Assembly: GCA_020636745.1 (NCBI GenBank)
Contig: JACJXH010000004.1
Location: 62,001-126,000 of the forward strand
DNA: 64,000 nucleotides
Source: Lentimicrobiaceae bacterium
GTDB taxonomy: Bacteria; Bacteroidota; Bacteroidia; Bacteroidales; Lentimicrobiaceae
Direction of reading: 5' to 3'
Notes under the pieces: generated by a model
What the model was told of the DNA's origin: nothing
Databases searched by the model: none
The model's input: the letters and a program-made list of their open reading frames with translations, nothing else
Program-made: the position numbers and the translations under genes
Shown: positions 1-7,331 of the stretch, piece after piece
Numbering within the stretch: the first letter of the stretch is position 1
Layout: the number at the start of each line of letters is the position of its first letter

Positions 1-35
1 GCTTCAACTTTACTAAATTCTGGTTTACTTTTCAT
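1..35 (-). CDS. 5' end of a gene downstream of hsdS (partial)
   Basis: Only the first twelve codons lie in the window, reading MKSKPEFSKVEA. The ATG overlaps the TGA stop of hsdS as ATGA, so the gene is translationally coupled to hsdS and belongs to the same transcript. Too little is visible to name a product. By position it could be an accessory gene of the type I restriction-modification operon or hsdR itself, but this is inference. Confidence 0.5.
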   Translation of the reverse strand, partial: MKSKPEFSKVE

Positions 36-1252
36 AAGTACACTTCTATTTGACCGTTCATTAATTTGGGTAATAATATATCTCGTGCCTCTCGGAGTTT
101 GGTATTTTGTTTTGCCAACACGAAAATTAGTTTCATCAGGCTTTCAACCTTTGAATTAAAATCTTCAATTACATTTTCAGAAGGCCAAAGAATTCGTAAT
201 GATTTTAAACTTTCTTGATTAATACCAGGTTGAGCAGCATTGGCGTTTAGCTGCTGCATTTTGTCGAAGTAAAGTTTTTGATAAAGTGTGAAAAACAAAT
301 AATTTTGATACAATTCATTTTTACTTCTCAATAAAAAAACGTGTTCATTTACGCAACATTTTTCGTGAGGAAAATCATCTTGAAACAATGTTGTTTTTCC
401 AATGTATGCACCGTCTTTGTATATCAGAATGTCTTTATTTTCAATTTTTCCACGATTCATACTTTCAAAAAATGCTTCGGTAATGAGTTTTTCACTTTGA
501 TAATTGTACTTACCCAAACCAATCACATTTTCTGCCCCAACACTTGCTATACCCTCTTTTAAATCTTTGTCAATTCCACCCTTAGGTCTTGAACCAGATT
601 CTAATTTCCAATAAATATCACCGATAGTTTTAATTGCCCATCCATTTGGTAAATTCTGCGGTTCTTTATCTCCGAACTGAAATTCTCCAAACTCAATTTT
701 GTAATGCAGTTGTGCCTTCTCCTCCAGCAACTTTATCCGCTTCAAATTATTCTCTAACAAATCATCATAAGCCGATAAAATGGAAGCGATTTTGCGTTGG
801 GTTGGGAGTGGGGGGAGATTGAATGAATAATCACGAACTGCTTTTAATCCTAGGTTCTTAATAGTTGAACCTGTTGCAAAGTCAATAGCATATCTCTGAA
901 AATCGTGGTTTTCCAAAACATAACGAACAAAAAGTTTTTCTGCTTTATCATTTACATTTATGTAGCAAGCACTCTTACCCAATGCCACAGGTTCATCACG
1001 ATACAATCCGACATTCCCTAGAGTTCCATTTATCGCTACAAGAACAGTTTTGTCACTCAGGTCTTTTTTGATTTTATCATACTCAATACTCGAAATTCTT
1101 TTTGTGTCTTCTTTTATTAAAATTTTGCCTTCTGATAGGTTGTTTCCATTGATAAAATGAAATTCACCATTATCATCATATTTTGGTGTTCCGTGTAATC
1201 CGTCACCAATTCTTGTTGAAATACTTTCTAAACTGACTTTTTCCCACTTCAT
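32..1252 (-). CDS. hsdS: Type I restriction-modification specificity subunit (HsdS)
   Basis: The 406-residue protein gives a type I methylase/restriction complex its DNA sequence specificity. It has the two-fold layout of the family: a first target-recognition domain (about 1-145), a central conserved helix with LPPLPTQRKIASILSAYDD and a coiled coil (about 146-195), a second target-recognition domain (about 200-360), and a distal conserved helix ending DILLPKLMNGQIEVYL. Each half would read one half of a bipartite target. The start ATG overlaps the hsdM stop (ATGA), so the two are translationally coupled. Full length for the family, with no break seen. The recognition sequence cannot be deduced from the protein by eye. 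Confidence 0.95.
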   Translation of the reverse strand: MKWEKVSLESISTRIGDGLHGTPKYDDNGEFHFINGNNLSEGKILIKEDTKRISSIEYDKIKKDLSDKTVLVAINGTLGNVGLYRDEPVALGKSACYINVNDKAEKLFVRYVLENHDFQRYAIDFATGSTIKNLGLKAVRDYSFNLPPLPTQRKIASILSAYDDLLENNLKRIKLLEEKAQLHYKIEFGEFQFGDKEPQNLPNGWAIKTIGDIYWKLESGSRPKGGIDKDLKEGIASVGAENVIGLGKYNYQSEKLITEAFFESMNRGKIENKDILIYKDGAYIGKTTLFQDDFPHEKCCVNEHVFLLRSKNELYQNYLFFTLYQKLYFDKMQQLNANAAQPGINQESLKSLRILWPSENVIEDFNSKVESLMKLIFVLAKQNTKLREARDILLPKLMNGQIEVYL

Positions 1253-3345
1253 ATCGCCAACTCTTTATAGTTTTCAGAAATGGTTTTTGCCAAGGCAATG
1301 GCTTCTTCGTTTAATCCCTCCAACTCAATATGTATTTCATTTAATCGTTCTTCGTAATCAAAGTCCTCATCGGTGCTGGTGTCCACACCAACATACCTGC
1401 CCGGGCTCAGGCTCCAGTCTTTGGCTTCTATTTCTTTTTGGGTTACTAGTTTGCACAGCCCTTCCACATCAGTATAAACGCCTTCAGGGAAACGGCTCGT
1501 AAGCCAATGGGCTTGTTTATAGAAATATTCGGTTTCGTGAAGCAATCCGGGTTCTTCTTCATCGGGGTTGCCGCTCAATTGCTGTTGCAGGGCTTTCAGT
1601 TGGTCGAGCTGTTCTTTCAGGTTTAGTTCTTTCCAGTCTTTGTTTTTGCTCAGTTGGTATTCTTTGGCGGCTGTGCTTATGGCATCCAGCAATTGCTTAA
1701 TGAGTTTGTCTTGTGGTTTGCGGAGTGCTTTGCACAAGTGGGCAATGCTTTCTAAAACTTCAATGTCAGCATTTGCCTTTTTCGCTTCGGCAATCAGTTT
1801 GTTTTGCTGCTCGTAAATGCTTGTGGTTTCATCAATGTTCAAGGCATTTACAAAAACTTGGGCTTCTTTGTTTTCTTTGGCGTATTTAGCTGCAAAGTCG
1901 CTAACGGTTTTCAATACCTTTTGCAATTGCTTTTGCAGTTCGGTAGTTGCTTCGGCAGTTTCTTTGGCTAAGTCTGCAGAAGTTTGCAAATAACCTTTTA
2001 CTGTGCTTTCAAACTTTTGGGTAGCTTGCGGTGAGCCTGTCGAACCCGTGCCTCTGTACAGGTTTACAATGCAAATGAGGTCTTGCAATTGTTCGGGGCT
2101 AAAGTCGTTTACTTTACTGGTTACTTTGCGGTAAATTTTTCGGGCATCGAGCATCAACACTTTGTCTTTTCTTTCAATATCTTGTTCTTTTGCTCTGTCA
2201 AAAAACCATAGTGTGCAAGGCAATGAACGGGTATAGAAAAAGTTATTGCCAATAGCCATCATTACATCTACCGCACCAGTTTTTACCAATTTTTCCCGAA
2301 TGTCTTTTTCGCTATGCCCGGCATCGCTGGCAGATGAAGCCATTACAAAACCTGCTCTGCCTGTTGGTTTCAGGTAGTTATAGAAATACTGAATCCACAA
2401 ATAATTGGCGTTGTCGTTTTTCGGCAAGTTTACTTTGCCGTCAATCATCAAACGAGGGTCTTTCTTTACGGCATCTTTGGCTTTGTCCACACCATCCACA
2501 TTAAATGGTGGATTTGCCATCACAAAGTCAGCACCCCCCACAAGGTTGTGTTTGTCTTCGTAAAATGTGTTGCCTTCCTGAATGTTGCCTTCCAGTCCGT
2601 GAACGGTTAAGTTCATCTTTGCCAGTTTGGTATTGAGGTCGGCTTTTTCCTGTCCGTAAAAAGTCACCTTTTCCGCAGGTTTCAGACCTTCGCTTTCAAT
2701 GAAATAACCCGTTTGAACAAACATACCCGCACTGCCGCAGGCAGGGTCAAATACAATTCCGTGGTCGGGTTCAATTACGTTTACAATGGTTTGCACCAAG
2801 CTCATAGGTGTAAAAAACTCTCCTCCTTCTTGAGCTCCTGTCATGGCGAATTTGCCAAGGAAATATTCATAAATCTTTCCGAACAAATCGCCTTCGGCTT
2901 TTTGCAATACTTCTTTGTTGAAAATGCGGAGCAATTCCCGCAATAAGTCTTTGCTGAAAATGGAAAAGTTCTTTGGCAATACACCTTTAAGGTTGTCGTA
3001 TTCGTCCTCAATCAGTTTCATTGCGTTGTCAATGGCTTCGCCAATGTCGGCACTTTCGGGCAAGGAAACCAAATAATCAAACTGAGATTTCTCAGGTAGG
3101 AACATCGAATTTTGCTCTTCGAAATCCTTTTTGGTTAAAGGCCGTTTGCCCCGTTGCGGATGCGAAGGCAAGGCTTTTTCAACTTCAATTTTTACTTTCT
3201 GAAAGCGGTTGTAGGCGTGTCTCAAAAAAATCAATCCGAGCACAGGCATTGAATATTCCGTTGCTGTCAGTTTACTGTTGGCTCTTAACTGGTCGGCTGC
3301 TCTCCAAAGTTCAGCTTCTAATTTTCTAAGTTGTTTTCCTTGCAT
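1249..3345 (-). CDS. hsdM: Type I restriction-modification DNA methyltransferase subunit (HsdM)
   Basis: This is an N6-adenine DNA methyltransferase that modifies DNA together with HsdS. Residues 1-150 match the helical HsdM N-terminal domain. The catalytic domain carries the AdoMet motif FDPACGSAGMF (199-209) and the catalytic NPPF (278-281). A long helical C-terminal part (about 450-698) is rich in K, E and Q and probably packs on HsdS. At 698 residues it is at the long end for HsdM. Residues about 434-440 (GSTGSP) are encoded by a short sequence, GGTTCGACAGGCTCACC, that looks like an interspersed palindromic repeat lodged in the reading frame. A promoter of Bacteroidota type lies just upstream. 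No hsdR is found within the window. Confidence 0.96.
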   Translation of the reverse strand: MQGKQLRKLEAELWRAADQLRANSKLTATEYSMPVLGLIFLRHAYNRFQKVKIEVEKALPSHPQRGKRPLTKKDFEEQNSMFLPEKSQFDYLVSLPESADIGEAIDNAMKLIEDEYDNLKGVLPKNFSIFSKDLLRELLRIFNKEVLQKAEGDLFGKIYEYFLGKFAMTGAQEGGEFFTPMSLVQTIVNVIEPDHGIVFDPACGSAGMFVQTGYFIESEGLKPAEKVTFYGQEKADLNTKLAKMNLTVHGLEGNIQEGNTFYEDKHNLVGGADFVMANPPFNVDGVDKAKDAVKKDPRLMIDGKVNLPKNDNANYLWIQYFYNYLKPTGRAGFVMASSASDAGHSEKDIREKLVKTGAVDVMMAIGNNFFYTRSLPCTLWFFDRAKEQDIERKDKVLMLDARKIYRKVTSKVNDFSPEQLQDLICIVNLYRGTGSTGSPQATQKFESTVKGYLQTSADLAKETAEATTELQKQLQKVLKTVSDFAAKYAKENKEAQVFVNALNIDETTSIYEQQNKLIAEAKKANADIEVLESIAHLCKALRKPQDKLIKQLLDAISTAAKEYQLSKNKDWKELNLKEQLDQLKALQQQLSGNPDEEEPGLLHETEYFYKQAHWLTSRFPEGVYTDVEGLCKLVTQKEIEAKDWSLSPGRYVGVDTSTDEDFDYEERLNEIHIELEGLNEEAIALAKTISENYKELAI
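2030..2046. repeat. REP-like 17-bp sequence inside hsdM
   Basis: GGTGAGCCTGTCGAACC (plus strand) is an imperfect palindrome resembling short interspersed repeats seen in many bacterial genomes. Here it is read in frame by hsdM as GSTGSP in a linker-like stretch. That it is a repeat family member is inferred from resemblance; no second copy was seen in this window. Confidence 0.35.
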
Positions 3346-3378
3346 TATATCTTAATTCCAATTCGTTTATTCATTTCT

Positions 3379-3413
3379 CAAAAGTAACAATTTAGCTCGG
3401 GTGCGTAAGCAAA
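3379..3413 (-). promoter_or_regulatory. Promoter of the hsdMS operon
   Basis: On the minus strand a -33 TTTG (3410-3413) is followed after 23 bases by TACTTTTG (3379-3386), matching the Bacteroidota -7 consensus TAnnTTTG. It sits about 35 bases before the hsdM start. The spacing is at the upper limit of the usual range. Confidence 0.55.
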
Positions 3414-3772
3414 ATTACTCACCTAATTATTATATTTTCAAAGGTGCTCGTGAGCACCCTTCGGTCGGTTGCGGCTCTTTTGCTCCCGATAGCTATCGGG
3501 ATGGTTTTGAGCGTCGGCTTCCCGAAGGGTCGGGACAAGCTGTGGGGCATGGCCCGAAAGCATTCGGGATTGGTTTTCCGCCTTGGCTGTTCATTATTTG
3601 GTTTTTAGTTTAGTAACAAATTGTCAGTTTTTATTCTTTTATACTTGGCGGTAATGGATGGCGGTATGGTTAGTTGCCGAATTCGAAGCACTTTTCTATC
3701 AAGTTACAACTACTTTTGATACGGGCTGAAATGCACGATAACCCACTGACTGCCAAATGTTTTACATACGTT
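3414..3772. other. Gene-free spacer with palindromic repeats
   Basis: No convincing gene. It contains GGTGCTCGTGAGCACC (3443-3458, 7-bp stem with a 2-base spacer), a perfect 18-bp palindrome TCCCGATAGCTATCGGGA (3484-3501) and further CCCGA/TCGGG half-sites up to about 3570. Such palindromes resemble REP-like elements of Bacteroidota. The right part (about 3660-3770) looks like the outer flank of the CBASS cassette and ends at the 14-bp boundary repeat. Small plus-strand reading frames here lack family resemblance and start signals. Confidence 0.5.
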
Positions 3773-3786
3773 GTTATGCACAGGTG
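3773..3786. repeat. Left 14-bp inverted repeat bounding the CBASS cassette
   Basis: GTTATGCACAGGTG lies 3 bases beyond the CD-NTase stop codon. Its inverted partner, with one mismatch, lies at 5098-5111 on the other side of the two-gene cassette. Confidence 0.7.
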
Positions 3787-3789
3787 TTT

Positions 3790-4590
3790 TCATTTCAGTC
3801 CGGGTAATAGTTTTTGCAACCATTCATATTGTTTATTTACATCTGCTTGTCTCTGCCAAGTTCCTTGATATTCTTTAATCCAGTTGAGTGCTTGTTTTGT
3901 GCCAGCGTGCTCGTGGTTGTAAGACAAATCACTCATTACACTTAAAAACTTGTCATAAAGGTTATCTCCGCTGTAAAAATATCGGTTTATTATCCATTTT
4001 TCCATTTCGTATGAGTCAAAAATACGTCCAGCATTTGAATTCCAATGTTTGCATAAACGAATAACATTTCTTACAATGTTGTTGCCATAAGATTGATTTT
4101 TTCTTGAAAGTTCATCATTAATATCATTTGGAATAGTTGTTCGCCAACTGTCGTTTGCACTTGGAATATAAAATGTCTCTGTATTGCTCCAACTTGTTTC
4201 AAGGTAACAAGGAACGACATCAAACATTATGTGATTCAATTCTAGCGTTACTGTTGGAAAATCTTTTTTAACTGTCGAAAGAGGATATGATGATGATAAA
4301 GCGTCTTTAATATTTTTTCTATAAGTGCCTGGAGTTTTTATTCCACTACGAGTATCAAAGACAACAAGGATGTCAACATCAGAATTTGCGTCATGTTTTC
4401 TTGGAAGAATAGTGTTTCGAGTATATGAGCCAAAAGTCAAAACACTACTTGCTTGGTTGTAAAGTTTGTCAGTTAATACTTTTTGAAGCTGATTTAAAGA
4501 TGAGTTAATTTTATCTCTTTCTGCACTACTATAACCAAGTACAAGGTCTTGTTGCGCAAATGAAGTTAATAAGCCGTTTATTGTTGCCAT
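3790..4590 (-). CDS. CBASS-type cyclic oligonucleotide synthase (CD-NTase, SMODS family)
   Basis: The product is a 266-residue nucleotidyltransferase of the CD-NTase/SMODS family, which on phage infection makes a cyclic di- or trinucleotide signal. Visible motifs: GS in FGSYTRNT (54-55), the metal-binding pair DVD (71 and 73) and a third acidic residue in MFDVVPCY (D124). The start is the ATG at 4590, two bases after the effector stop; the longer frame begins at a TTG inside the effector gene. The partner upstream is a SLATT two-TM protein, a pairing known from CBASS. No Cap2/Cap3-type E1/E2/JAB genes are adjacent, so this would be a minimal type I system. The exact signal molecule is not deducible from the sequence. 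Confidence 0.88.
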   Translation of the reverse strand: MATINGLLTSFAQQDLVLGYSSAERDKINSSLNQLQKVLTDKLYNQASSVLTFGSYTRNTILPRKHDANSDVDILVVFDTRSGIKTPGTYRKNIKDALSSSYPLSTVKKDFPTVTLELNHIMFDVVPCYLETSWSNTETFYIPSANDSWRTTIPNDINDELSRKNQSYGNNIVRNVIRLCKHWNSNAGRIFDSYEMEKWIINRYFYSGDNLYDKFLSVMSDLSYNHEHAGTKQALNWIKEYQGTWQRQADVNKQYEWLQKLLPGLK

Positions 4591-4592
4591 AG

Positions 4593-5060
4593 TTATACTT
4601 TTAAAAACCAATTATCTGTTTCAGGGTCGTTTTTTTCAATTGCTTTTTTCGCCCATTTTCTAGCAAACATAGGTATTTCAGGTTTTTCGCTTTGGTCGAA
4701 ACTGCTTACTTTTTTACTTAATTCGTCAACTTGTGATGTGGTGGCGTTACTCAAAAAATAACAACTTCTAATTTCTTTGTGTAAAGCCAAATATCTTTCA
4801 GCCGCTTCTTTGTGTTTTGTCCGATAGTTTTTTCCTTCACCTTCGTTCCAAATTAGAAGTCCAATTGTCCCGAATAATCCAATCGCAGAAAAAATTTTAT
4901 TAGTGATAGGATTTATTTCAAAGAAACTAACAACATTTAATAAAGCACAAGTCCAAATAGTATATGTAATCAATTGTCTGCGGAGGTCGCATGCCTTAAA
5001 ATGTCCCTTTGCGGAAAATATTGTTTCTTCACCAAGTTTTTTAAGTAGTTCCTTTTCCAT
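4593..5060 (-). CDS. SLATT-domain two-TM effector of a CBASS-like system
   Basis: The 155-residue membrane protein has two predicted TM helices (about 31-47 and 56-71) separated by a short loop (EINPITN), then a charged helical C-terminal region. This is the layout of SLATT proteins, effectors that associate with SMODS nucleotidyltransferases and are thought to damage or permeabilise the inner membrane on binding the cyclic nucleotide. It is the first gene of the pair; the CD-NTase starts two bases after its stop. I assign the family from topology, length and partner; the primary sequence of SLATT proteins is weakly conserved, so a profile search would be needed for the exact subtype. Confidence 0.8.
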   Translation of the reverse strand: MEKELLKKLGEETIFSAKGHFKACDLRRQLITYTIWTCALLNVVSFFEINPITNKIFSAIGLFGTIGLLIWNEGEGKNYRTKHKEAAERYLALHKEIRSCYFLSNATTSQVDELSKKVSSFDQSEKPEIPMFARKWAKKAIEKNDPETDNWFLKV

Positions 5061-5097
5061 TATTATTTATTTGTCTGTTTTAAGTTGTATCATCCTA

Positions 5098-5111
5098 CAC
5101 TTGTGCATAAC
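5098..5111. repeat. Right 14-bp inverted repeat bounding the CBASS cassette
   Basis: CACTTGTGCATAAC is the inverted copy (13 of 14 positions) of the repeat at 3773-3786. It lies 37 bases upstream of the SLATT start codon. Both copies point inward with GTTATGCAC at the outer edge. Confidence 0.7.
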
Positions 5112-5234
5112 GAATAAATCCCCGCATCCTTGCGCATCCTCCCGACTTATCCACAACCATCCCAATTGCTTATTTAAATCGGTCTTTCATTACAAATATA
5201 GTATTAATTTAAATATCCAAACTATCCACCGGAT

Positions 5235-5441
5235 TTATAATGCTTTTAATTCTTTAATTGTGTCATCTATAAAAATTTCTGATGATTTCATGCTGTATGC
5301 CCTGTCAACCTTTGGATGTAAGACAAGTGAGGCACGTTTTCGGGGTGGTGGGTTGCAAAGGTTTGCTGCAGTGTTTTGGGGCGTAACCGCTTGGGCTATT
5401 CCGGCTTTCCGGGCCATGTTAATTACAACCTCCTGTACCAA
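5235..5441 (-). pseudogene. Relic of a tyrosine recombinase (C-terminal catalytic part, two frameshifts)
   Basis: The minus strand encodes a decayed phage/integron-type integrase C-terminus. In one frame it reads VVINMARKAGIAQAVTP (to 5379), like the helix before the HxLRH box. After a one-base shift it continues KTLQQTFATHHPENV and then PHLSYIQRLTGHTA (5377-5291), which aligns with the usual HTLRHSFATHLLENGTDLRYIQ..LGHSS pattern. A second shift gives MKSSEIFIDDTIKELKAL (5291-5238), like SKTTEIYTHVT..L. The catalytic H and R of the HxxR box are replaced by K and Q, and the tyrosine by F, so it is inactive. The N-terminal half was not found between here and 5598. It suggests past mobile-element activity beside the CBASS cassette. 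Confidence 0.75.
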
Positions 5442-5598
5442 ATATTTTATCGAAAAATGCCGGCAAGTGCATAGCCTGGAAAGGGATGTAGTTCAACCGG
5501 TTATTTCGCCGGGTTCCCGATGAAATAGAACAGGCATGGCAGACCGCTCATATTCCTGTTTATTAGCGGCAGGTGTCTGATTTATTTTCGAAAGGTCA
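5442..5598. other. Spacer between integrase relic and DUF4411 gene
   Basis: The stretch has no intact reading frame. The first bases probably continue the integrase relic upstream (HFSIKYLVQ just before the recognisable part). Nothing else is recognised. Confidence 0.4.
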
Positions 5599-6099
5599 TT
5601 AGAACGTTTCTCCTAGTTCTCTATACATTTCCATTACTCTTATATAACGAACATTAAGAGCATTACAGGGTTCTGGGATTTTAATTTTGCTCTTCATTTC
5701 GGGTCGGCTCACTTCCTGGGTAACAATTGTCCTTGTGGCTGGATTCCCCAAAGCATAAGCAACAATAAAGGCATCTGCTTCGTCAGCAGCTAAAAATTCA
5801 TTTATAGCATTCTGTGAATAATGAGAACTTCTTGAAAAAGCCCAAAGTGTAACTTGTCTATATTCGTTAATAACATCTGAAGTGTCTTTGAAAAAATTAT
5901 CAGGTAAATTATTCGTACACCAAAATTCCAAGGCATCATTTTTATCGTAAATCTCGTCTTTTACCTTATCAATGCTAATTATTTTACCTTCAAGTGCAAG
6001 TTGTTTTACTTTGTTCCAAAAACTGAAAGCAACATCTAATGGATAGGTATCTCTATGGGCCTGAATAAAAAAATTACTATCTACAATATAAACTCCCAT
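5599..6099 (-). CDS. DUF4411 PIN-like putative toxin
   Basis: The 166-residue protein begins YIVDSNFFIQAHRDTYP, with the early acidic residue of PIN-type nuclease folds, and has a second acidic cluster in AADEADAFIVAYAL (about 115) and a late TQEVSRPE. This is the pattern of DUF4411, a PIN-like family that is commonly encoded next to an HTH/ImmA-IrrE protein, as here: the partner ends three bases upstream. The expected role is an RNase toxin or related stress/defence nuclease. A perfect hairpin (CACTAAA-TGTG-TTTAGTG) covers the junction of the two genes and could tune their ratio. Confidence 0.82.
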   Translation of the reverse strand: MGVYIVDSNFFIQAHRDTYPLDVAFSFWNKVKQLALEGKIISIDKVKDEIYDKNDALEFWCTNNLPDNFFKDTSDVINEYRQVTLWAFSRSSHYSQNAINEFLAADEADAFIVAYALGNPATRTIVTQEVSRPEMKSKIKIPEPCNALNVRYIRVMEMYRELGETF

Positions 6100-6100
6100 A

Positions 6101-6118
6101 CACTAAATGTGTTTAGTG
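6101..6118 (-). promoter_or_regulatory. Hairpin at the ImmA/IrrE-DUF4411 junction
   Basis: CACTAAA, loop TGTG, TTTAGTG forms a perfect 7-bp stem spanning the stop codon of the ImmA/IrrE gene and lying just before the DUF4411 start and over its likely ribosome-binding region. A role in limiting toxin translation is inference. Confidence 0.4.
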
Positions 6119-7230
6119 AAATATGTTTGAAAGGTATCCCCTTTCAAACTAGTGAGTTTATATGCATCACGATATAATAATTTCCCAGATTTCACTGCAT
6201 TATTAATATGTGCGGAAAAGGCTAATCCTAACCGTTTTCTTGTTGTAGCATAGAAATCGCCACCCGAACTTTGAGATTCTTTTTTAATAAACTCTCTATT
6301 CGTATATTCGTCGTAAAACCCAAAAAATCCAGCCTTTGTTATTTTACCTAAATCTAGAGCCCTGCGTGCAATAACTATTTCACTAACTTTAAAAAACCTT
6401 GCTGCATTTTTAATGTTTGGATTAGAATTCCAAACTTCATTAAAAGTTACTGCCGGGACTAAAAATTCTGCTGCTATTTTATCGCAAAGTCTCTCAATCG
6501 GGTCATTTGCCGGTTCAAGTTTTCTAAAGTCAAAACCAGCACTATGTCCTGTCCAAATGTGAGCTAACTCATGAACAATAGTGAACATCTGAGCAGCTTT
6601 TCCATCAGAATTATTGACAAACATGAACGGTGCCATTTCATCAACAAGAACAAAGCCACGACATTCTTCAACGCTAATAGGACGATGTGTATTATTTTCA
6701 ACGATTCCGTTGAATACAGTAATAATCCCAATGTCCTCAATATGACGAATTAAGGATTCTAATGCATCTTGCCACGTTTTATAATGACCTGCCCAATTTT
6801 CAGACAAGTTTAGACTTCTTCGTAAATCAGTTACAATTTCCTGAACATTGTCACTTTTTCTATATTTACCAACAAAACTTAATGTTTCAAATTCACTCTC
6901 CTTAAGGTAATCTTTCAACCAATCCTGTCGTTGTTGTAATAACAAAATTGTATCATAAACATTTACACTTACTTGAGTGGCTTGAGTATTGTTGGTTCTG
7001 AAAAAAGGAATTGGAAGTTTTTCTTTTGGTGGTTCTGGTAAGAAAAAATAACCAAAAGGCAAATGAACCTTTTTAGAAAAATCTTCAAGTTGCCTTACTG
7101 TAGGTTTTTTGTCACCCTGTATCCATTCAAAAATACCAGGAACTTTATGGGCAAAATCATGCAAATCATATCCAGCACGAGCAATCGCCCACGTAAGCAT
7201 ATTTGCATTGATATTTACTTCAGTTCTCAT
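6103..7230 (-). CDS. HTH (XRE) and ImmA/IrrE-type metallopeptidase protein
   Basis: Residues about 8-60 form an XRE-type helix-turn-helix (AIARAGYDLHDFAHKVPG and following), then a linker, then a zinc-peptidase domain with HELAH (220-224) and a downstream acidic helix RLCDKIAAEFLVPA, as in ImmA/IrrE proteins. Such proteins repress their operon and can cleave a partner or repressor. It precedes the DUF4411 gene by three bases and is the probable antitoxin/regulator half of the pair. I chose the ATG at 7230; a GTG at 7242 would add four codons but lies partly inside the IS element. The IS4 insertion ends at 7240, ten bases before the start, so native promoter contacts are disrupted. Confidence 0.85.
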   Translation of the reverse strand: MRTEVNINANMLTWAIARAGYDLHDFAHKVPGIFEWIQGDKKPTVRQLEDFSKKVHLPFGYFFLPEPPKEKLPIPFFRTNNTQATQVSVNVYDTILLLQQRQDWLKDYLKESEFETLSFVGKYRKSDNVQEIVTDLRRSLNLSENWAGHYKTWQDALESLIRHIEDIGIITVFNGIVENNTHRPISVEECRGFVLVDEMAPFMFVNNSDGKAAQMFTIVHELAHIWTGHSAGFDFRKLEPANDPIERLCDKIAAEFLVPAVTFNEVWNSNPNIKNAARFFKVSEIVIARRALDLGKITKAGFFGFYDEYTNREFIKKESQSSGGDFYATTRKRLGLAFSAHINNAVKSGKLLYRDAYKLTSLKGDTFQTYFTKHI

Positions 7231-7239
7231 ATTGCAAAT
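7231..7239. repeat. Target-site duplication, left copy
   Basis: ATTGCAAAT occurs immediately outside the left end of the IS element and again, identically, at 8636-8644 outside the right end. The length of 9 bp fits IS4-family elements. Confidence 0.85.
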
Positions 7240-7262
7240 CACTGTTGTCCGGTAAAAAATTA

Positions 7263-7299
7263 AGAGCAGGGTGACCCGAAGGTCAACCCGACTCTTTTT
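7263..7299 (+). terminator. Terminator-like hairpin inside the IS left end
   Basis: AGAGCAGGGTGACC, loop CGAA, GGTCAACCCGACTCT forms a long stem followed by TTTTT, 33 bases before the transposase start. Such hairpins in IS elements stop transcription entering from outside. Confidence 0.7.
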
Positions 7300-7331
7300 A
7301 GTATTTTTGTTTTACCACAAATAAAAATACT

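Noticed and set aside
3660..3790. Integron attC site at the CBASS boundary
   Set aside because: GTTATGC and GCATAAC motifs are present, but no paired RYYYAAC/GTTRRRY core sites with the needed internal arms could be fitted, so I report only the inverted repeat.
4903..5523. 206-codon plus-strand frame
   Set aside because: It crosses the SLATT gene in antisense and the integrase relic, has no family resemblance and mixed low-complexity content.
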